Assembly (NCBI RefSeq): GCF_003339505.1
Contig: NZ_QPIW01000006.1
Location: forward strand, 62,001 to 126,000
Reading direction: 5' to 3'
From: Runella aurantiaca
GTDB taxonomy: Bacteria; Bacteroidota; Bacteroidia; Cytophagales; Spirosomataceae
Length of the DNA stretch: 64,000 nt
Positions 17,974-27,700 of this stretch are shown here, piece after piece (the first letter of the stretch is position 1; the number at the start of each line of letters is the position of its first letter). The notes beneath the pieces are model-generated. The model saw only the letters and a list, made by a program, of their open reading frames with translations. It ran no database searches and had not been told where the DNA came from. Made by a program: the position numbers and the translations under genes.

Positions 17974-18435
17974 TCAGAGTTGCATTTCTTTGGGTATCAT
18001 GCCCATAAATGCTTTGTACACACGTACCGCACCTTGGGGCGCAGGATATTTGGAATCTCCCCACACCACCTTATGCTCTTTCTTTCCTTTTTTATAAATG
18101 ATAAAATAAGAAGTTCGGCCGGGATGCTGAAAGTTTATAGTATCAAATTTTACATCCTGCAATGACTTAAACGCTATTTCAATATTCTTCGGATTTTGTT
18201 GCCCCAATACTTCAAATTCTTTCGAAGTATTCATTCGCCGAAAAATACCCCCATCATCCAGCAGTCGATATTCTTTTTCCAAACCCCCAATGGCCTGTCC
18301 AACAATCATTTGCCGTCCTCCAAACGTAAACGGATGCGTTGAAACCGCAAACGGCGTAGGGGGCTTGGTGGATTGCGTTTGGGCGTACAGGTTCCCAAGG
18401 CCTATGAAAAGCAGGGTAAGAATTTGTTTTTTCAT
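17974..18435 (-). CDS. Small exported protein of unknown function
   Basis: 153 residues with a Sec signal peptide (MKKQILTLLFIGLGNLYAQ, cleavage after YA). The mature domain is mixed alpha/beta with Lys/Gly-rich turns (IIYKKGKKEHKVVWGD). I do not recognise a family. It sits 7 bp downstream of the M20 amidohydrolase stop on the same strand, so the two are probably co-transcribed, and 64 bp before the M61 gene. Confidence 0.8.
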   Translation of the reverse strand: MKKQILTLLFIGLGNLYAQTQSTKPPTPFAVSTHPFTFGGRQMIVGQAIGGLEKEYRLLDDGGIFRRMNTSKEFEVLGQQNPKNIEIAFKSLQDVKFDTINFQHPGRTSYFIIYKKGKKEHKVVWGDSKYPAPQGAVRVYKAFMGMIPKEMQL

Positions 18436-18442
18436 GATGTAC

Positions 18443-19630
18443 TTAACTCATTTTCAACTCTTCCAAGGCCAGCCACGCCATCAACCCGGGGCCGATTTCG
18501 AGGGCTGTTTCGTCGATGTCAAACGTAGGGGTATGTACTCCCGATACAATTCCACGAGCTTCGTTGCGCGTTCCGAGGCGATAAAAACAGGCATCGGTCA
18601 CCTGTGAATAAAACGCAAAATCTTCGCCTGCTAGCCACAAGTCCAAATCAATGACATTTTCAGCCCCCATGTAATCTATCGCTGCCGCTTTGGAGCGACG
18701 CGTTAATTCGGGATGATTTTTCAAAAAAGGATAACCTTTTCTGACTTCCACGTCGCAGCTTCCGCCCATGGCTTCGGCAATTCCTTGCGCCATTTTGGTG
18801 ATGCGTTTCCAGCCTTCTTCGCGCCATTCTTCATCCATACAGCGGAACGTTCCTTCGATGTATACTTCGTTGGGAATCACGTTGGTAGCACCGTTGGCAA
18901 TGACTTTTCCAAACGACAATACCGACGGAGCCGCTGGCTTACGGTTACGGCTGATGATTTGCTGCAAACCCACAATAATGTGCGACGCAATCAAAATGGG
19001 GTCAATCAGCATATCGGGCATGGCGCCGTGGCCACCTTTTCCCTTTACGGTCAAGTAAAGCTCATCGGTACTTGCCATGTACATCCCTTCTCTAAAACCG
19101 ATTTTTCCGACGGGAATATTAGGCGCAACATGTTGCCCCAAAATACTCGCTGGCGAAGGATTTTGCAGAACTCCTTCTTTAATCATCAAGGACGCCCCGC
19201 CTGGGATTTTTTCTTCGCCTGGCTGAAAAATAAGTTTAATTGACCCTTCAAAATCACCCCGTAACTCGTGCAAAATACGCGCCGTACCCAGCAATGAAGA
19301 GGTATGCACATCGTGCCCACAAGCGTGCATTACCCCGGGGTTTTGAGATTTATAGGGCACATCATTGGCTTCTACAATGGGTAAAGCATCCATATCAGCC
19401 CGCAAAGCCACTACTCTACTCTCTGGATTTCGACCTTCAATGAGCGCCACAACACCCGTGTTAGCCACGCCTTCCTGCGGAGTTAAGCCAATTTCTTTCA
19501 ATCGGTTGGCTACAAATTGAGCGGTATTAAACTCCTGAAAAGACAACTCAGGATGCGTATGTAAATGCCGCCGATTAGCCACGGCATCTGCCGCGTAGCT
19601 TTTGGACAAGGCTTTGATTTTTTCTAACAT
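18443..19630 (-). CDS. M20 family amidohydrolase (hippurate/N-acyl amino-acid hydrolase-like)
   Basis: 395 residues. Metal-site motifs of the M20D group are visible: LRADMDALPI, HACGHDVHTSSLLGTA (Cys/His ligands), FQPGEEKIPGGASLM (catalytic Glu and ligand) and a C-terminal GEDFAFYSQ with a late His (SGVHTPTFDID). A dimerisation domain lies at about 185-295. Such enzymes split N-acyl amino acids, hippurate or related amides in the cytoplasm. There is no signal peptide. The start is followed directly by a helix (MLEKIKALSKSYAADAVANR), as is usual in the family. Confidence 0.92.
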   Translation of the reverse strand: MLEKIKALSKSYAADAVANRRHLHTHPELSFQEFNTAQFVANRLKEIGLTPQEGVANTGVVALIEGRNPESRVVALRADMDALPIVEANDVPYKSQNPGVMHACGHDVHTSSLLGTARILHELRGDFEGSIKLIFQPGEEKIPGGASLMIKEGVLQNPSPASILGQHVAPNIPVGKIGFREGMYMASTDELYLTVKGKGGHGAMPDMLIDPILIASHIIVGLQQIISRNRKPAAPSVLSFGKVIANGATNVIPNEVYIEGTFRCMDEEWREEGWKRITKMAQGIAEAMGGSCDVEVRKGYPFLKNHPELTRRSKAAAIDYMGAENVIDLDLWLAGEDFAFYSQVTDACFYRLGTRNEARGIVSGVHTPTFDIDETALEIGPGLMAWLALEELKMS

Positions 19631-19764
19631 TGTCGTTTATTAAGTATTTTTGACGGAACAAAAATATAAAATAGAACGGGGATGACGCAGTGATTACTGA
19701 TTTTCACCTAATAAATATCCATCACCTGCATTATTTCTTTGATTCCTTCTTTTTACGTTAAATC

Positions 19765-20337
19765 ATGAAAATAGGACTATTCTTCGGCTCATTTAACCCT
19801 ATACATATAGGCCACCTCATCATTGCCAATACCATGGCTACCGCCACTGACCTTGAACAGGTATGGTTTATTGTTTCGCCCCAAAATCCTTTCAAAAAGA
19901 ACAAAAGTCTACTGCATGAATTTGACCGCTACGACATGGTTGAAAAAGCCATCGCCGACAACAGTAAACTGAAAGTAAATGATGTGGAGTTTTCGATGCC
20001 CAAACCTAGCTATACCATTGATACTCTGACGAAATTGCAGGAAAAATTTCCGCAGCACACGTTCAAACTCATTATTGGAGAAGATAATTTGGGGCAATTT
20101 AAAAACTGGAAAAATTACGAAGCGATTCTACAATATTACGGATTATACGTGTATCCGCGTCCCAATGTGGCCGCCCATGAATTTGCCGACCACCCCGCCG
20201 TTAAATTCATCCCTGCGCCGCTTTTGGATATATCGGCCACTTATATCCGTGATTGTCTAAGAAATAATCGTTCAATTCGCTACATGGTACCCGACGTTGT
20301 AGAAGAGATGATAAAAAGGAAGAAATTTTATATTTGA
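19765..20337 (+). CDS. nadD: Nicotinate-nucleotide adenylyltransferase
   Basis: 190 residues, normal length. GLFFGSFNPIHIGHL has the GxFxPxHxGH nucleotidyltransferase loop at the N-terminus, and the C-terminal ISATYIRDCL corresponds to the ISSTxIR motif. It transfers AMP from ATP to nicotinate mononucleotide in NAD synthesis. The first gene of a plus-strand group (nadD, acpP, fabF, rnc), though a 57-bp gap before acpP allows a separate promoter. Confidence 0.95.
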   Translation: MKIGLFFGSFNPIHIGHLIIANTMATATDLEQVWFIVSPQNPFKKNKSLLHEFDRYDMVEKAIADNSKLKVNDVEFSMPKPSYTIDTLTKLQEKFPQHTFKLIIGEDNLGQFKNWKNYEAILQYYGLYVYPRPNVAAHEFADHPAVKFIPAPLLDISATYIRDCLRNNRSIRYMVPDVVEEMIKRKKFYI

Positions 20338-20394
20338 CAATCTCCTTTGAAATACATTACTTTGCAGCGATTTTGAACCAAACTTCTCACAAAA

Positions 20395-20631
20395 ATGTCA
20401 GAGATTGCAGAAAAAGTAAAGAAAATTATCGTTGATAAACTAGGCGTAGATGAGTCAGAAGTGACCGAAGAAGCTAGCTTCACTAATGACCTCGGCGCTG
20501 ATTCACTCGATACGGTAGAATTGATCATGGAATTCGAAAAAGAATTCAACGTTTCAATTCCTGATGACCAGGCTGAACACATCGGTACGGTAGGTCAAGC
20601 CATCAAATACCTCGAAGAAAACGTCAAGTAA
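20395..20631 (+). CDS. acpP: Acyl carrier protein
   Basis: 78 residues, acidic. The phosphopantetheine attachment Ser is in [10 protein letters not shown] (about residue 38), followed by the recognition helix [12 protein letters not shown]. It carries growing acyl chains for fatty acid synthesis. It sits directly upstream of fabF, its condensing partner, in the conserved acpP-fabF-rnc order. Confidence 0.97.
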   Translation: MSEIAEKVKKIIVDKLGVDESEVTEEASFTNDLGADSLDTVELIMEFEKEFNVSIPDDQAEHIGTVGQAIKYLEENVK

Positions 20632-20662
20632 GCATATTTGTTGTAATTTATAGATCCATTTT

Positions 20663-21910
20663 ATGATTCTAAAACGAGTGGTAGTGACGGGCATGGGTGC
20701 TTTGACGCCCATCGGAAACACACTGTCGGAATACAAAGAAGGGTTGTTTAGCGGCACCAGCGGAGCTGGTCCGATTACCCGATTTGATGCAACCAAATTC
20801 AAGACTCGCTTCGCGTGCGAAGTAAAAGGTCTGGATATGGCTCAATTTATTCCGCGTCAGGAAGCGCGTAAAATGGATCTTTTTACACAATTTGCTGTGG
20901 TGGTAGGGGAAGAGGCCGTTAGAGATAGCGGACTCGACCTGGAGAAAGTAAATCTCGACCGTGCGGGCATCATTTGGGGTTCAGGTATTGGTGGTTTAAA
21001 AACGTTTGAAGAAGAGGTCCTTTCGTTCGGTAGCGGCGACGGAACTCCTCGTTTCAACCCCTTCTTTATCCCTAAAATGATTGCCGACAGCGCCTCGGGA
21101 ATTCTTTCGATGCGTATGGGCTTCCGTGGGCCTACCTACGTAACGGTGTCGGCCTGTGCTTCTTCCAACAACGCAATGATTGACGCATTCAATTACATTC
21201 GATTGGGCAAAATTGATTTTTGCTTAACGGGTGGGTCAGAAGCGGCCGTTACACAAGCGGGTGTTGGAGGATTTAACTCGCTGAAAGCACTCTCTGAACG
21301 CAATGACGATTACTTAACGGCTTCGCGTCCTTACGACAAAGACCGGGATGGATTTGTACTTGGAGAAGGTGGTGCGGGCTTGATATTGGAAGAATACGAA
21401 CACGCACTGGCACGCGGGGCCAGAATCTACGCCGAGGTAATCGGCGGAGGAATGTCTTCCGACGCTTATCACATCACGGCCCCTCATCCGGATGGAATCG
21501 GTGCTTACATGTGCATGAAAAATGCACTCGAAGATGCCGAAATCTCGCCCGAAGACATTGATTACATCAATACCCACGGAACCTCCACTCCGATTGGGGA
21601 TCCACAGGAAATAAAAGCGATTGAACGACTGTTTGGTGAGCATGCTTACAAACTAAACATCAGTTCGACAAAGTCCATGATTGGACACCTTTTGGGCGGT
21701 GCAGGAGCGGTAGAAGCGGTAGCCTCTATTCTGGCGATTCAACATCAACTGATTCCGCCAACGATTAATCACTTTACCGACGACCCAGAGTTTAGTCCTC
21801 GGTTAAATTTGACGTTCAACAAGCCCCAGTCGCGCACCGTCAATATTGCCTTAAGTAATACTTTTGGCTTTGGTGGGCACAACACCTGTGTTATTTTCCG
21901 TAAAATGTAA
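20663..21910 (+). CDS. fabF: 3-oxoacyl-[acyl-carrier-protein] synthase II
   Basis: 415 residues. The catalytic triad Cys-His-His is visible in VSACASSNNAM (about 165), NTHGTSTPIGD (about 305) and SMIGHLLGGAGAVEA (about 340), plus the N-terminal VVVTGMGALTPIG and C-terminal NTFGFGGHN. It elongates acyl-ACP with malonyl-ACP. It follows acpP by 31 bp and precedes rnc by 15 bp; probably one transcript. Confidence 0.97.
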   Translation: MILKRVVVTGMGALTPIGNTLSEYKEGLFSGTSGAGPITRFDATKFKTRFACEVKGLDMAQFIPRQEARKMDLFTQFAVVVGEEAVRDSGLDLEKVNLDRAGIIWGSGIGGLKTFEEEVLSFGSGDGTPRFNPFFIPKMIADSASGILSMRMGFRGPTYVTVSACASSNNAMIDAFNYIRLGKIDFCLTGGSEAAVTQAGVGGFNSLKALSERNDDYLTASRPYDKDRDGFVLGEGGAGLILEEYEHALARGARIYAEVIGGGMSSDAYHITAPHPDGIGAYMCMKNALEDAEISPEDIDYINTHGTSTPIGDPQEIKAIERLFGEHAYKLNISSTKSMIGHLLGGAGAVEAVASILAIQHQLIPPTINHFTDDPEFSPRLNLTFNKPQSRTVNIALSNTFGFGGHNTCVIFRKM

Positions 21911-21925
21911 ACCTTTTAGCTGCTT

Positions 21926-22672
21926 TTGGCTACGGTATTAAATCCCATCATTGATTTCTTTAAGCCGGGGAACATGTCCCCCGAAAAGAAATTTAGAAAG
22001 GCCGTAGAACTTATCATCGGCGAAAAACCTTCGAATATGGAGGTTTATCAGCTTGCTTTTCGCCATACTTCAGCATCTAAGGAGACAAATATCAAGGGTT
22101 TTAGAGAATCCAACGAACGTTTGGAATTTCTGGGCGACTCGGTATTGGGCATGGTTATTGCCGAATACCTCTTCAAAAAATTTCCTTACAAAGACGAAGG
22201 TTTTTTAACCGAAATTCGCTCGCGCATTGTAAACCGTGAAACCCTCAACGGAATTGCCCGCAAAATTGGCCTAGACCGTTTGATTGAATTTGACGGCAAT
22301 CGCAAAGGTATGCCCCCCAACTCTTCCATGTACGGCGATGCCCTCGAAGCACTCGTCGGTGCGGTATATTTGGACAAAGGCTTCCGTTTTACCCGCAAGT
22401 TTATTACCAAAGAGCTTCTAACGCATTACGACCTCGACGCGCTTATCAACAACAACGCCAACTTCAAAAGCCGCCTCATCGAATGGGCGCAGCGCGAAGG
22501 CAAAGAAGTTCGTTTTATGATCGTAGAAGAAAAAGGGAGCCGTCACTTCCGCGAATTTATCTCGCAAGTAATACTGAACGGTGAAGTTTTTGCCCAAGGT
22601 AGCGGCTATTCCAAGAAAAAAGCCGAGCAATCAGCCGCAGAGAAAGCGTGTGAGCAGTTGGAATTGAAGTAA
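21926..22672 (+). CDS. rnc: Ribonuclease III
   Basis: 248 residues from a TTG at 21926. An in-frame TAG at 21917 limits the start to CTG 21920, TTG 21926 or ATG 21974 (232 residues). The TTG gives the spacing to fabF and the NPIIDFFKP segment I would expect in this group. The RNase III signature ERLEFLGDSVLGM (about 55) and the second acidic site DALEALVGAVYLDKG (about 135) make up the dimeric nuclease. The C-terminal 75 residues form a double-stranded RNA-binding domain ending in KKKAEQSAAEKA. It processes rRNA and other duplex RNA. Confidence 0.93.
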   Translation: MATVLNPIIDFFKPGNMSPEKKFRKAVELIIGEKPSNMEVYQLAFRHTSASKETNIKGFRESNERLEFLGDSVLGMVIAEYLFKKFPYKDEGFLTEIRSRIVNRETLNGIARKIGLDRLIEFDGNRKGMPPNSSMYGDALEALVGAVYLDKGFRFTRKFITKELLTHYDLDALINNNANFKSRLIEWAQREGKEVRFMIVEEKGSRHFREFISQVILNGEVFAQGSGYSKKKAEQSAAEKACEQLELK

Positions 22673-22678
22673 GTGTAA

Positions 22679-22740
22679 AGGCAAAAGTGTAAGGTGCAAA
22701 GTGAGTTTCTCCGCAGTTTATATACACTTTTACCTTTTTT
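22679..22740 (+). terminator. Probable terminator of the acpP-fabF-rnc group
   Basis: AGGCAAAAGTGTA (22679-22691) pairs with TACACTTTTACCT (22723-22735) with one mismatch, followed by T5. The loop is long (31 nt), so efficiency is uncertain. Confidence 0.5.
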
Positions 22741-22747
22741 CAATCGC

Positions 22748-23374
22748 TCAAAACATAAATCCCAGCCGTAACGCCATTCGGTTATAGACCCGGTCTTCCC
22801 ATTTCTCTACTTCTTGCCAGCCCAATGGTTTGGTTACTTTGGCTTCTTGCCTTTTGTAGGTAAGCGACAACAGCATGGCACTGCCAGACTTAAAGCCGAA
22901 TTTGAGTCCTAAACCTGGATTGAGCATCATGCCGCCTTTGGTGTCATAGCCTGTGCCATCTACCTGAAGCCAGTTGAAGCCATAGCCCGCATCCAACGTG
23001 CCAAAAAGATGGACGTTTTTGGGCGTGCTGACCAAATCGTAGCGTACTCCAGCGGCAATGGGCGTGAGTAAAGCCGTTTTGTACCAATCCACCCCAACCG
23101 TGGCCCCAACCGCCAAACGAGGTTTGAGCTGTACACCATTGAAGGTTTGAATGGTCAGGCTCAATCGGTTCTGCACTTCCTGCGCCAACGGAACACTCCA
23201 CCGGACATCGTACACCACCCGACCGAACAACCCTCCCACTTCCGTCATATTGACGTAGTGGGGCTTAAACGGGGAATTTTGAGCCTGTAAGCGGCATAAA
23301 GAAGCGCTTACCCATAGGAGGAGCAAAAGCCCACCTACCCTATTGTTACGATAACAGTTAGATGCTTTCAGCAT
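22748..23374 (-). CDS. Predicted small outer-membrane beta-barrel protein
   Basis: 208 residues. The N-terminal signal (Leu-rich core about 15-27, cleavage near LQA-QNS) precedes alternating hydrophobic strands with aromatic ends. The final strand is MALRLGFMF, ending in Phe as outer-membrane proteins do. Size suggests an 8-stranded barrel. No enzymatic motif and no family I can name. It is read 26 bp downstream of the LVIVD lipoprotein, so the two may form an operon at the outer membrane. Confidence 0.75.
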   Translation of the reverse strand: MLKASNCYRNNRVGGLLLLLWVSASLCRLQAQNSPFKPHYVNMTEVGGLFGRVVYDVRWSVPLAQEVQNRLSLTIQTFNGVQLKPRLAVGATVGVDWYKTALLTPIAAGVRYDLVSTPKNVHLFGTLDAGYGFNWLQVDGTGYDTKGGMMLNPGLGLKFGFKSGSAMLLSLTYKRQEAKVTKPLGWQEVEKWEDRVYNRMALRLGFMF

Positions 23375-23399
23375 GACAAAACGGGTTAGGATGAGGCTA

Positions 23400-24680
23400 T
23401 TAAATCGCTACGCGCTTTACGGGAATCTTACTCAATTGGCGCAGGTTCGACGGATTGGAAATATCAAACTGATACAGGCCATCTTTGCCAATCATCAACA
23501 GCGTTTTGTTGGAGAGTGGAATCACGTCGTAGGCATCCATGCCAGTCAGGTGCTGGAGTTGTTTTACGTCAAAATCATTGGCTACGTTTAATGTTTTAAG
23601 ACCGTGAATCCCTTCGCAAACGTACACATTGGGATAATCAACGCCCAACCCGTGTGGATTTTGCATCGGGTATGATTTGAGCAAACGCGGAGCGCGTAAA
23701 TCCGTAATATCAACCACATCCAGTTGGTTCAGGCCACGGTTACATTGGGTGCCAGAACGTAGCGTAACGTACGCCCGATTGTCGGTTACAGCCACGGGGT
23801 CGCACGACATAGCGTGTTGAAATACAGAAAGTTGTTCGGGTTTTTCGGGATTTTTATTGTCATAAATAAACATTCCCGTGGTGGAGCCGATAAACAATTT
23901 ATCGCGGTACGGAAAAATGGTTTCAATGCCCCAACCCAAATTAATTTTGGAGCTGAAAGCTGGTTTTTGGGGCACACTGATGTCAAACAACTGCATGTCA
24001 TTTTGCCCGACGGTGTATAAATACTTATCATACAATGCAAACCGCGCCATTGAGCCAGCCTGCCCTTGAGCAGCAGGATTGGCACTACTGCCGCTTGAAG
24101 CAGAATTTTGGAATGCCATGTCAAAAACCACCCCACCACGCCAGAAACCGTTATTTCCATCTTCACAATTTACTTTCACACTTTCGGTCACAATGTCAAC
24201 CCGTTGGTCATTGATGGCACCCGTACTTTTATTCAAAGACCACCATGCCCCGTCAAACTGCCCATTTAAAAACACTTCTTTCTCACGACCTACTTCTCTG
24301 ACATCCAACGGATTAGAAATATCAAAGGCGACCAAGTCTGCATAGCTATCGGCGTACAAAATGTTGCCGCGAATGGCCATGTCGCCATTGCCAGGAATCT
24401 TAATGAAAGAAACCATTTTGGGTGCCGAAGGATTTGAATTATCCACTACGTGCAATCCTTCCTTGAGCTCGTTAATCAGCAGGTAATTTCCCTTGGTATA
24501 AATCTTACCGGGACTGATTAAATCACGGGCCGTTTCGGTACGTACGCTTTGGCGCATCTCCGCCAAGGAGACCGTTACGGCCGTAAAACGTTTGTATCTG
24601 CGGGTTTCGGTGCATTGGTCAGTACACGACCATTGGAGAAAAACAACCGAAAAAAGAGAGAGTAAAAGTGTTTTCTTCAT
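23400..24680 (-). CDS. LVIVD-repeat lipoprotein (predicted beta-propeller)
   Basis: 426 residues from the ATG at 24680 (MKKTLLLSLFSVVFLQWSC); 14 upstream codons in frame are left out because the signal peptide starts here. The lipobox Cys is about residue 19. Repeating units of about 40 residues read GN-x-LYV-x-D...-LVVFDISNP..P, as in VAFDISNPLDV, LFDISVPQKPA, VVDITDLRAPR and QFDISNPSNLR. This is the LVIVD repeat, predicted to fold as a propeller. Bacteroidota often export such lipoproteins to the outer membrane; the ligand is unknown. Confidence 0.88.
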   Translation of the reverse strand: MKKTLLLSLFSVVFLQWSCTDQCTETRRYKRFTAVTVSLAEMRQSVRTETARDLISPGKIYTKGNYLLINELKEGLHVVDNSNPSAPKMVSFIKIPGNGDMAIRGNILYADSYADLVAFDISNPLDVREVGREKEVFLNGQFDGAWWSLNKSTGAINDQRVDIVTESVKVNCEDGNNGFWRGGVVFDMAFQNSASSGSSANPAAQGQAGSMARFALYDKYLYTVGQNDMQLFDISVPQKPAFSSKINLGWGIETIFPYRDKLFIGSTTGMFIYDNKNPEKPEQLSVFQHAMSCDPVAVTDNRAYVTLRSGTQCNRGLNQLDVVDITDLRAPRLLKSYPMQNPHGLGVDYPNVYVCEGIHGLKTLNVANDFDVKQLQHLTGMDAYDVIPLSNKTLLMIGKDGLYQFDISNPSNLRQLSKIPVKRVAI

Positions 24681-24785
24681 GGCAAGCGTCAGAGGTTTGA
24701 GTTTATTTCCTCTAAGACGCAAGGGCCGAATAAAACGTTGGAACGGAATGTGAAGACATCGAAAGTTTTAAATCTATCCCTATAC

Positions 24786-27700
24786 CTACCGTTTTCTCCA
24801 CCACTCCCGGCTCCATCTCCGCTCAAAACTCCAGCCTTTGGCACGCAGCTGTAAAGGCAAGTACGCATGGGATTCTTTGGCCGAAACCGCTTGTTGATAC
24901 AGCTCATCGTCCGTCAGAATGAGGCCTTCATATCGACCATCCTTTTTGACAGTCAGGTCGGCAAAAGGGAGTGTTAAATGCAGCGTCGAAGGCGCAGATT
25001 CTGCTTCTGTTTGCCATTTTTTGCTTTTCATCAACTGGTCTTTCAACAACCATTCTGAACGGTACTTATCTGACACAAAAGACTGGGGCGAGTACCGCCC
25101 CTCCGATACATCCAAAGCGTATTGTAGATAGGCTTTGAGCAACCTTGGTCCTTCGTGCAGGCTGTCTTCCACTTTTAATTCGTCGGGCAAAATACTGGTG
25201 ACGACAAAGACTTTTTCGCGGGCGCGGGTAATGGCCACATTGAGGCGGTTTTCACCGCCAAGGGCGTTTAAACTGCCAAATTGTGCCCGTAATTTACCAC
25301 GAGCATCGGGCGCATATCCTACCGAGAAGATGATAATATCCCGCTCATCTCCCTGTACATTTTCGATATTTTTGACAAAAAGAGAATGAGCAGCGAGCCC
25401 TAAAAAGTGGGTCTTATCTTGGGGCTTGAGAATAAGATTCTCAATCAATTGTTGTTGCGGAAGGTTGAACGTAACAACCCCGATGGAATGATTTGGGTGC
25501 GTGCGCTGTAAATCATTCAACAATTCTACCACTTTTTCGGCTTCCACAAGGTTCCGATTGTTTTCCCAAACTCCTCCAACCTTAATAAACTGAATAGCCA
25601 GCTCTGATTGGTTAATATCCTCAAAATGAGGCAATAATTGCAGTTTATTTTTGTAAAAGTGCTGGTTTGAAAAATCAATCAAATCCAAAGAACGACTCCG
25701 GTAATGCCCTTGTAACATGGTTTCGGACAGGAATTGTTTCGACAAATCGAGCAGTGATTCCACTTCCAATGCCGCCCGTTCTTCCTCATTCTCCCCTTCG
25801 TATCTGACGCGGTATAAGTCATAAGGAGTCAGCTGTTTACTATCTCCTACGACCACCGTTTGTTTGGCGCGGTAAATGGACGGAATGCCGTATTCGGCAT
25901 AGCATTGCGAAGCCTCGTCAAAAATCACTAAATCAAACAGGCCTTTGGTCAGCGGAAACACCGCCGACACCGTCTCGGGAGAAGCCAGCCAACAAGGAAC
26001 CAATCGAAATACCTCTTCGGCGTGCTGTTCCATGAGTTTGCGTACGGGCCAAATCTTTCGTTTTTTTGTCACCTGATGATGCAGTTCACGGTAGGTAACG
26101 CGGTTTTGTAACCGATTAAACTCCACGTTTTTGCCCGTTTGTTCACGCAGTTGCATCAACAAAATCTCCCGACTCAACGATTGCTTTTGAAGAATACTCT
26201 CCTGCAACTCTTGCTCTAATTGACCCATTTTTAAGGAAGAAACCGCGCGCAAAACTGGATAAAGTTCTTCCAGATGCACCAACCAAGCCAAGCGCAGTGA
26301 ATTTTGGAACAGCTTTATGAAATCTTCGTTTTGCGCTGCCAGCTGCGTTTCCAGAGTTAGACAAACTTCGGCTTCAATGGGCGAAAAATTACTTTTCAGA
26401 ATGTCGGCTTCCGTCAATAAATCAAAATCACGGTGAAGGGTTTGTTTGAGTTCGTTTTGGAAAGTGGGACTTTCGAGCAAAAGTTTTATCTGGTCTTTGG
26501 TCAAATATTTTTGCCACGCTTGGTACTTCTCAACGGTTTGCTCACAAAGCGCAGCCAACGACTCGATTTTCTTCTTTACCTCCTGAAACGACCTTGCTTC
26601 GTTTACTGATTTTCTTAAAAATTCGAAGTTTTTCCCAAGCTGTTGGAACACCTCTTGTGCAGTGCCATAGGAAACCATAAATGCCTTATAATTGGCTTCC
26701 GACCGCTCAAACTGTTCGGTTAAAATTGACACGTCCAGCTTCTGTCCTACCTCCTTTAGAAGTTGTTCCCAACGGACTCGGTTAGTCAAATAATCATTGA
26801 GTTTGTACAAATCTCCCAAATCCAAACTCAGGCCGTAAGACGCGGAAAGTGACCGAAAATAGGGTTTATCGCCGTAAAAAACCCATTTTAACAATGAGCC
26901 CCGGGCCGTAATGATATTTTGTAAACGAACCGCAAAGGAAGTTAATCCACTAGACGCTATTTCCGTGCCGAGTTGTTTTTCAGAAGACAACCTAAAAATT
27001 TCTTCCGTCGTATTTTTAATCCATTTTTTTGTTTCTTTCGTAAAAAAGCCAGATTCCCATTTTTTCAATAGCGGCCAAACATTTTCTTCTTCCAACCACT
27101 GAGCGCATTGCAGAAGTGCGTTTTTCTGGTTCGCAAGGTGCAGGGCTTTGTCGATGGGTATTGCTTTTCCCAAACACCCTTGGGTTTGAGTTTGCAGATT
27201 TTCGTTCCAATGGATTACCTCATCAATGGTCGCATCAATTTTGGGGATTTCCTGAAATGATATTTGAGAAAAATCTACGCGGTTATGCCAAGCGTGAGTC
27301 TCATTTAAGGCCTCCCGATACGACGCATATCGACGCAACTTTTGCAAAAACACCTCCAATTTATCATCAAACTGAAACGATTTAAATTGGGACATCGCAA
27401 TCTGCGGCGCCGTTGGGTCGCTCGTTAGGTACAATTCTTTGGGTGAAAGTCCGCAATCCAAGGAATTGAAAAGGGCTTTTTTGAACTCGCCCAACTCCTT
27501 GCCCACCTGTTCAATGTTCCGACTTATTTGTAAAAACTGCCGTTCGAGCACAATCGAGTCCAAGCTGTAATTTTGCTGTTGGTACGCTTCAACATTCTCA
27601 ATTTGGGCAGTTAATTGCCCATACAACGCCGCACGGTCATTTTTGAAATCATGCACCAACGCCAGAAAAGGCGACATGCCCACCTGCGCCAACCGCTGAT

